From positions 182,841-246,840 of the forward strand of contig NW_006500271.1 of NCBI RefSeq assembly GCF_000471905.2: a stretch of DNA of 64,000 nt. Reading direction: 5' to 3'. Position 1 is the first letter of the stretch. Every line of letters begins with the position of its first letter. Under the pieces are notes generated by a model. It saw nothing but the letters and a program-made list of their open reading frames with translations, was not told where the DNA came from and ran no database searches. Of this stretch, positions 57,061 through 64,000 are shown one piece after another. Both the position numbers and the translations under genes were made by a program. The stretch comes from Amborella trichopoda (Eukaryota > Streptophyta > Magnoliopsida > Amborellales > Amborellaceae).

Positions 57061-58101
57061 GTATGACCTTAAACACGCCCCCACAAAAAAAACAAGCATG
57101 GTGTAAACTCGAAAGGAGAACGCCATGAGTAAAAATGACAAACGGGCATGGTCACGAAACCATGAGTAAAAGTGTGCTGTAAAATAAAAACTAAGTAAGG
57201 TGAAAACCAGCAAAGGGCACTGTAAGTAAAAATGGAAGAAGGGTAGACATGGCCATTAGGTCATGAGCAAAAGAGCCTAATAAAAAGGAGGTTGGTGAAA
57301 ACCGTCTCTACGGCAGTGCTTCCCCCTGTCCAAGTGAAACCAACCAAGGCACATGGACCAATAAGCAGGTTGATGCAGCGCTGACTTCCATAAGAGGCTT
57401 CAACCAGCATTTCAAGAAAATTCCTCAGTAGCATAATACTCTGTTATTGGGACGCAAAAATAAGATCATTCATAAGCAAGAAAATATCAAACTAGGCCAA
57501 GGAAACCTGGTGAGGCTACAAACAAAGCCACTCATACGTTCAACAGGGTGTAGACGTTGAAATCATCCCTCAAGATCCATCACAGGCAAGAAACTGTCAA
57601 ATCAGGTAAATAGGTGCCCACAGCAACTAAGGTAGCGCCCTTTCAAGACCACCTCGCGAAAATCCCTCCCTAACCGTACAAGACATTCGGGACAGCCAAC
57701 AAAAACCACCTGACTGGGCTTGGCAGGATGGGGCCCACAGAGGTACCCTGCTTGTCAAAGCAAACTTAGTGTAGTGGCAAACAAAGCCGCAAAAAAATCC
57801 GACAAGTGTGAAGACTTTAAAAGCATCTTGTACATCCAATAGGGTGTAGACTCTAAAATCATCCCTCAAATGTCTCTTCTCCCCCTGAAAGTCACCACAT
57901 ATGGGTCTACAAGCCCTTAAGCAAGGGCCCCAGCCATTTCAGCACCTTGGTCACCCCTCCAAGAAGCAGCTTCGCACAATTATCACGTTGATGTTCGTGT
58001 AATTTGGTGGCCAGGAAGAAAACTAAATTCGAAGGAACAATTTTGTTTCCGAATGTTACACTTCTCACTTCTCTCGAAGAGCAATATTCGGTGGGGAAAG
58101 C
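57061..58101 (+). other. 3' region of F next to the LTR
   Basis: Non-coding. It shares phrases with E 6410-7460, for example GCATGGTCACGAAACCATGAGT and CTCGAAGAGCAATATTC-type sequence before the LTR. GGTGGGGAAAG (58090-58100) is the probable polypurine tract. Confidence 0.6.
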
Positions 58102-59458
58102 TATTTGAGGCCATTTTCCATCAATTGTATCCTCGGTGTGAATAAGGAGAGAACATTTCACGACCTAGGTCTGCAGGTACCAAAATTCCTATAGACTACA
58201 GAAGTCGTAGATCAATAAGCCCTGATCCAGAAGTGAAATTTCTAACAATCTCATAATATCTCAAGAAGGTTCAAGATGATGCCTATAAGTCTCCTAAGAA
58301 CACCTGCCAAGTTTCGTGCAATCCGATGACTTTAAGGTAGTGCAGACGACAAAACAGTTTCGGGAAATTCTATCTCTACCATGTTGAAAATGGACTCCGA
58401 ACTACAACACCATTATCGGAGCATCAAATGGTCTTCATGCCATCGCCATTAGATTCAAAACATTTGAAAACCCCCGGTACCAATTTTTGAAGCATTTTGG
58501 ACGCTTTTGGAGCAAGTTATGGATACAATACCCAAAATGGGTAGGTCGTACACTATTACGAAGCACCCTCGGTGAATTAGTTTCCACTGTGGTTCTCATA
58601 TTCGGTGGCAAACTTCACAAGGTCATATCTTCCTCATCCTGAGTCGGATCGAGCCCAAATTTTGGGAGCATGTTTGTCTCATCGATCAGGTCGATTTGGT
58701 ATGTGGCATGCATGATAACAAGGCTAGAGTCGGGAGAAATCAAAGAGAGAATTTTATCAGAAAACTTCTAAGAGTAGAAGAAAATTTCCATCAACCCGTC
58801 TCCTCGAACAAATGGCCATATCACGACGCTCGTGCTTCAAATCAACCTCAAACCATTACGAGCACAAGGTCAGTGGCTTCATCTGAGCCGAACCTCACAC
58901 ATGATGGAAAATTACATTCGACGCATGATGAGTCTGAAGTTCCAGTAGTTCTGGCTACCGAAATCCAAACTTTAACCTAAGTTTCCAATTTGAAAAATAG
59001 TCGTCCGGGCATCAAATCGAGCCATTATTTTTGCAAAACGATCGTGGCAACATGTTCGACACACTGCAATGAAGAAACTGAAAAAAAAACACTGAGAAAC
59101 GAGTTGAATTCTAAATCTAAAAATGCACATTTTCCCATGTTTTTACTGCATCATGATAATGGACTGAGAGTCCGATCCATTGTTCGAAAAGGGCATCAAA
59201 ACGATCATTTTCACGAGCCGATCAAGAAAATAATAATCTCTTAGTTTGATGAAGACCAGAAGGACCCTGAATGGATCCAGGAAGATCGTGAAGAGTGCAT
59301 GACCATTACAAGGACTGATTCAGAATTTCATGGATTGTTGATGCAAGGGAAAAATCGTTATTTTATCCCTATTTTCTTAATTTTCTTTAATTCATTTAAT
59401 TGTTAATTCCCATCAAATAGGTTAGAGTTAATCATCCACCCATGTTTGGGCTTCACTT

Positions 59459-59468
59459 CTATATAAGG
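59459..59468 (+). promoter_or_regulatory. TATA box of the F LTR
   Basis: CTATATAAGG, followed after about 40 bp by ATTAATAAAAAAA, which could serve as a polyA signal. The position matches the E LTR. Confidence 0.65.
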
Positions 59469-59964
59469 ATGTACTCTTTACATGTTAAAGATCCTTCTTT
59501 TGATTAATAAAAAAATCCCATTTTGCTTGAGTCGGCTTGAGAAAGAGAGAAGAGAGTAAATTTGGACGGGTACCCCTAAGCCTCTAAGGTAACTTTCTCT
59601 CTCCTCTCTTTCTATCTCTCTCCTCTCTCTTCTTTCTCACTCTCCTCTCTCTTTTTTCTCTCTTCCTCCTCTCTCTTCTTTGTCTCTCTTCCTCATCTCT
59701 CTTCTTACTCTCCTTTCTCTCTCTTATTCCTCTTTTTTCTCTCTCTTCTTTCCCTCTCTTCTTTCTCTCTCTTTTTCTCTCTTCTTTCTCTCACTTCTTT
59801 TTTCCTCTTCTTTCTCTCTTCTTTCTCTCTCTTCTCTTTCTGTCCTCTTTCTTCCTCTTCTTTCTTCTTCTTCTTTGTCTCTCTTCTTTCCCTTTCTTCT
59901 CTATTCTTTCTCTTTCTCTTTCTTCTTTCTCTCTTCTTTCTCTCACTTCTTTCTCCCTCTACTT

Positions 59965-60995
59965 TCTTCACAGGCGACAGCAAGCTACCGTCTGTGGTCT
60001 CTTCTTTCTCTCTCTTCTTTCTCTCTCTTCTTTCTTTCTCTTCTTTTTCTCTCTTGTTTCCCTTTCTTCTTTCTCTCTCTTCGTTCTCTCTCTTATTTCT
60101 CTCTCTTCTTTCTCTCTTTCCTTTCTCCTTCTTCTTTCTTCACAAATGGCAACAAGCTGTCGTCTGTGATCTCTTCTTTCTCTTTCTTCTTTCCTTGTTT
60201 CTCCTCTTCCTTCCTTTCTCTCTCCTCCTCTTTCCTTTCTCTCTCATATTCTTTTCTTTTCTCTCATCTTCTTTCCTTTTCTCTCGTCTTCTTTCCCTTC
60301 TTTCTCTTCTCCTTTCCTTTCTCTCTCTTCTTCTTTCTATTCCTTTTTATTCTCTCTCTTTGTCTTTCCCTCTCTATAAGGACAGCAATGTGGGCTTACC
60401 CTTTTTGGTGGCTTCATCATGGTCTCTATATTCTCTCTATCTCTCTCCTCTCACAGGGGTAGTGACATGGGCCGACCTTTTTTGGTAGGTCTCGCTACCG
60501 TCCCTGTATTCTCTCTCTTCTCTCTCTTTCTACATTCTCTCTCTTTCTTCATGATCTACGTGCCCTCTTCTCCTGTCTCTCACTTACCTTCTCTCTCTCT
60601 CTTCACAGATAGTAGCAAGCTGTCGTCTGTGTTCTCTCTCTTTCTTTCTTCATAGACGACAACAAGCTGTCGTCTAGGTTCTCTTCTTCTGTCTTTCTTC
60701 ACAGACGGCAGCATATCGTCATCTATGTTTTCTCCCTCCTTCTTTCTTCACAGACGACAGCAAGCTGCATTCTGTGTCTCCTCTCTCTCTTCTCTTTCTT
60801 CACAAGTCGCCGTCTGTGTTCTTTCTTTCTCTCTCTTCATAGATGACAGTAAGCCATCGTCTACATTCACTTACCTTCTCTCTCTCTCTTCACAGAGTCA
60901 CCATCTATATTCTCTCTCTTCTCTCTTCGCAGACGACAGTAAGTCGTCGTTTGTGGTCTTTCTCTCTTCTTTCTTCACAGACGACAACAAACCTT
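59965..60995. repeat. Palindrome array in a pyrimidine-rich tract of the F LTR
   Basis: About eleven copies of an inverted repeat of the form CAGACGACAGC-AA-GCTGTCGTCTG lie at about 59970, 60140, 60606, 60651, 60700, 60750, 60812, 60837, 60891, 60928 and 60978, spaced by CTCTCTTTCTTC-type sequence. The consensus arms are perfect. Single copies vary, some with joint changes such as GATG/CATC near 60840. Confidence 0.85.
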
Positions 60996-61069
60996 GTCTG
61001 TGTTTTTCCTTCCTTTTTCTCTCTTTTCTCCTTCTCTATTTTCGCTTTAATGCCCTTGTTTCTTTTATT

Positions 61070-61470
61070 TGAAGGATCTGGGTGAAAAACAGACCAGCCT
61101 TCTCTCTCTTTATTTTCCCTTTGATCATGCATATTTTGAAGGACTAGTTGAAAGACATATTAGCCCTTTATTCCTCTTTCTACCTTTCTCTTTACCATCT
61201 ATCTGAAGGACTAGTTAAAAGACATACTAGCCATTCGTTTCACTTCTCTTTATTTTCATTCTGAAGGACTAGTTGAAAGACATACTAGCCCTTCGTTCCT
61301 CTTTTCTTTCTTTTTAAACATACATTTTATCTCTGAAGGATCTGGGTGAAAAACAGACCAGCCTTCGTCTCTCTTTTTCTTCTTTCTCTGAAGGATCTGG
61401 ATGAAAAACAGACCAATCTTCGTCTCTCTTTTTCTTCTTTCTTTGAAGAGCTGGGTGAAAGATAAACCAG
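61070..61470. repeat. Second tandem array of the F LTR (seven units)
   Basis: Units are GAAGGATCTGGGTGAAAAAC + AGACCAGCC or GAAGGACTAGTTGAAAGACA + TACTAGCC, near 61071, 61139, 61202, 61261, 61336, 61391 and 61446, with pyrimidine-rich spacers. The two variants differ at paired positions (CTGG/CCAG against CTAG/CTAG). Confidence 0.85.
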
Positions 61471-61990
61471 CCTTCGTCTCTCTTTTTCTCTCCCTATCTC
61501 CTTCTCTTTCTTTCTCTTTTTTCTAATTTCTTTTCTTTATCTAACCCCTTTTTCTCTTCCCCTTTACTGTAAAATATGTATTAAGAATCCCTTGTCAAGG
61601 AGATGTCGTAAGGCTGTCAAATCGACGCGAACTAAATCATGTTATTTTTTATTTTCCTTCGAGTATACACGCATGTATGCGCTCACCCTATGACAAGATG
61701 GGCTCCTCAGACCCACTTGTCTATATTCTAATGTGTATGTGTGTTTGCAGGTAGGAAGAAATACCCCAAGGGAGATGATTCCGAACCAGGTCATAAGTCA
61801 AGGGGGCATTCTACGTGATCTATGAGGGTGTCCAAACGAGTTAGCCCAAGCGTATCACGGACCCACGTGCGGTAAGTCCCTCCTTACGACCCTAATTCCT
61901 CTCTCACCAATTGGTATTCCTGCCCCTCAAACCTGGAGCCACGCCACCAGGTCACCCTGATCTGAGGGCGAGATCGATGCATCTAACCAA

Positions 61991-62893
61991 CGGGGCCACG
62001 CACTTAGGGGTATTTTCTCTCTCTAAAAATATTTTCTCTCTCCTATCAACGAGATTAAGGGTTCAGAAGCAAAAGTGAGTTAAAAACTTCATATTAAGCA
62101 TGTCTTCCTAAATAAAGCGATGGAAATGTATACAATGAAACCATTTACTTTTGATACTAAGATATCATTGAGTGGCTGAGGATGTGTCATTGTTTAGGAA
62201 CAAAGTCCAAAATAAAAATTCTCGAATCTTGTGACACTGTCATCTATTTCATTTCACATCCAATAACTAAAATGATTGTGACTGCCTTGTACCAAAAATA
62301 AATGGTCTCTTAGTAGATAATTTCATAAGTGATTTAACTTTGCTTCCATAAGAGCACTACAAAAATCACAAACAATATTAAGTGACATTAAATGACATAG
62401 ATGCAATTATGTGATAACAAAGAGTGACATAGTAATATGACAATATAAAATACCTGAAATGGAGGAATTTACAAAGAGGTGGATAGTACAATAGCACACC
62501 AAAGCAGAAAGCAATCATAAGGAAAGCACACCATTACTGACTAGGCTGAGAGGCTCCGAGAAACTCCTGCCTTAAAACACATCCTAAGAGGCCTTATGTA
62601 GGCAGCGGATTTCAAATCCAGACTCCAAAGTTAAAAAATAAAAAGGACACCTGGCCGACATGTCCATGTGGGTATAGTAAAAAGTAATACAGTGCTAGAC
62701 AGCTGGTAGGTACAGTGTACAAGTGGGTACAGTGTAAAGTGGGTACAGTGTACAAGTGGGTACATTGTAAAGTGAGAATAGTGATAGCATCTGGTACAGT
62801 GACATCTTTTGAAAAAGTAGAGACAACTGTATGCGATGAAAAGACAGGTCTTTAGAAAGGTGGAAAGCTTTGAGAAGACATCCTCCTTATCCT
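61991..62893. other. AT-rich flank between F and the pararetroviral fragment
   Basis: No coding sequence. A small tandem repeat of GTGGGTACAGTGTACAA and related forms lies at about 62640-62790. The stretch may be the intergenic region of the viral insert, but I see no methionine-tRNA primer site. Confidence 0.45.
62640..62790. repeat. Short tandem repeat with GTGGGTACAGTGT core
   Basis: Five to six imperfect copies of 15-18 bp, including GTGGGTACAGTGTACAA and GTGGGTACAGTGTAAA. Confidence 0.75.
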
Positions 62894-64000
62894 TCAGTCT
62901 GTGTCATAGGCTAGTGGTAGTCCATCGAAGTCGTAGCTTGGTGAGGAATGACTTGAGAGGCGGTGAGAGGGTCCAATGTAAGAGCCATCACTGGAGCTAG
63001 TGTCAATCTGTCCTTCAGGAGGAGGAAGGTCAGCTAACCAAAGGTATAGTTGGTGGAGAAGGGCAGCTCCAAGGGAAGTTTCATCATTCCATATTGTGGT
63101 TCCTGCAAAGATATCCAAAGGAATCCATTCTGGCTGGACTTTTTTAATGTAGCACATAAGAAATTTTAATTCTTTCCATTGTTCTGTCTGGAACATCCAA
63201 TAATTTAGGAGATTAGAATCATACCATCCAATGGTTTGGATATAGGGATATTGGGTAATGAAAGTATGGTCTGGACAACATTGAGGTTGCAGATCTAGAT
63301 GGAAGGCTATGATGAGATAGGGTTTGTGATAATAATCAAAAGACTGTGTCCATTGATCATAATTGTAATGTTTTAAAAGGAATTTATAAAAGTTGAAGGC
63401 TCTTGGGTTTGGATGTACATAGTTATTCCATTGCAGGAAATGACAATGCCGTAGATAAGACAGTAATTTCCTAACATGAAAATTGAAGCAGATATGGTGA
63501 TTTTGGGTAAGGTACCAAAAAAAACAAAGAGCTTCTTTAGGCATGTTATAGTAGTGTCTGGTTTAGAATAGAGATAAAAATGGGTATTTTGGATGGCATC
63601 GAATTCCTTGGAAACATTCCCCATGATTCCTGATCAGAATTTCATGCATTTTTTGTTGCATGAATCCATTACGTGCTTCCATTGTTTTGTTGAGAATGAT
63701 GTCATAAATTTCTTCAGAGGGTTCTCTTGGTTCATCCTCTTCAATTTTGATTATGGATCCCAAAAATGGGATGATTTCGAAAGAATTTTCTTCAGGTTTT
63801 TTTCTTGAGAACATGTCAGCTAGAACATTATTTTTTCCAAGAATATGTTTGACTTCAAAGTTCCATTGAGAAAACCAATTTGCCCATCTGTGTAACTGAG
63901 GGTTGGGAAGAATCTTGTTTCTGAATTTTAACATATTCGGAAAACTTGACATATCCATCTCTACCAAAAAAGAATAGCCTATAAGATGAAACTGGAATTT
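62894..64000 (-). pseudogene. Pararetrovirus-like polyprotein, RNase H end and C-terminal domain (partial, one stop)
   Basis: The minus strand is open from the window edge at 64000. It contains the end of an RNase H domain, RWANWFSQWNFEVKHILGKN followed by NVLADMFSR, preceded by FLVEMDMSSFPNM. An in-frame stop (63563-63565) follows; the same frame then continues for another 216 codons to 62896. That part is rich in Trp, Tyr and His, has no domain I recognise, and ends in an acidic, Ser-rich tail. The RNase H form and the long C-terminal extension suggest an endogenous caulimovirid (florendovirus- or petuvirus-like). A Ty3/gypsy origin is the alternative. An old, inactive genomic copy is most likely. 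Confidence 0.5.

Larger units (their letters stand above)
55851..61990 (+). mobile_element. Ogre-like element F, 3' end (3' region plus complete LTR)
   Basis: The plus-strand order is a 3' region with the same blocks as E (inverted), a polypurine tract at about 58089-58101 and an LTR at 58102-61990. No gag, pol or antisense gene is present left of 56000. F is related to E in the 3' region and LTR ends, but its LTR tandem arrays have different units. Confidence 0.75.
58102..61990 (+). repeat. 3' LTR of F
   Basis: 3,889 bp, starting TATTTGAGGCC (TG mutated) and ending CATCTAACCA. Both ends match the E LTR ends in reverse complement. It holds a U3 of about 1.36 kb, TATA at 59459-59468, an AATAAA at 59506, a pyrimidine-rich tract from 59590 with a palindrome array to about 60995, a second array at 61070-61470, and U5. 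Frames of Ser/Leu repeats (59680-60462) are composition artefacts. Confidence 0.85.

Noticed and set aside
61981-62010. Primer site after the F LTR, which would make it a 5' LTR
   Set aside because: GGGGCCACGCACTTAGGGG resembles the E primer site only with a gap and several mismatches. The sequence left of the LTR is clearly a 3' region with a polypurine tract.
1-64000. tRNA, rRNA, snoRNA or ordinary host protein genes
   Set aside because: I looked for clover-leaf boxes and for frames with host-like domains on both strands and found none that I could support.

Overview
The window reads as a heterochromatin-like stretch of a plant nuclear genome. It is almost entirely nested and broken LTR retrotransposons plus satellite-type repeats. 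The plant assignment rests on Tat-lineage Ty3/gypsy elements (two consecutive RNase H domains, an arginine-tRNA-type primer site TGGCGACTCCACTGGGGA), an antisense plant-mobile-domain gene inside an Ogre-like element, and a caulimovirid-like pararetroviral fragment. I found no intact host gene, tRNA, rRNA or CRISPR array. The species cannot be named from sequence alone. A 20-N assembly gap lies at 46304-46323.

Layout. (1) 1-2771 and 24699-30554 are the two halves of one minus-strand Tat element, A. It runs gag, protease, RT, RNase H and integrase from right to left, with many stops, and its RNase H region is split. (2) 2772-24698 is a 21.9 kb Ogre-like element, E, on the minus strand, inserted in A. 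It has 3.6 and 4.25 kb LTRs, a primer site, gag and protease remnants and a 5-bp target duplication (CTTGT/CTCGT). No RT or integrase is visible. The pol position is occupied by a plus-strand (antisense) pseudogene with a plant mobile domain. (3) 30555-37166 is a tandem array, C, with a unit of about 0.63 kb. Each unit carries the same piece of an RNase H exon. The array is interrupted by a probable Tat-type LTR, G, at 34596-36071. (4) 37167-51826 is a plus-strand element, B, of the same family as A and head-to-head with it. It has both LTRs, but the 5' LTR lacks its first ~22 bp. (5) 51827-~55850 is element D, a minus-strand Ogre-like fragment (gag, leader, primer site, part of the LTR). (6) ~55850-61990 is element F, the 3' end of a plus-strand Ogre-like element with a complete 3.9 kb LTR. 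(7) 61991-64000 is AT-rich flank plus the RNase H end of a probable endogenous pararetrovirus polyprotein on the minus strand, open at the window edge.

The coding remnants are all decayed, so nothing here is likely to work as an autonomous element. The most interesting structure is non-coding. The LTRs and untranslated regions are built from tandem arrays whose units contain short inverted repeats. In several arrays the two arms change together between units (compensatory changes). Unrelated arrays in E and F follow the same plan: hairpin motif plus a purine/pyrimidine spacer. A and B carry a separate recurring hairpin module, GGYGRCACG...CGTGYCRCC. Other points worth attention are an 83-bp near-perfect palindrome in D, the satellite built around an RNase H exon, and the antisense gene of E.

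Boundaries marked with ~ are estimates from eye alignment of copies within the window. Family names are recognised from motifs, not from searches.
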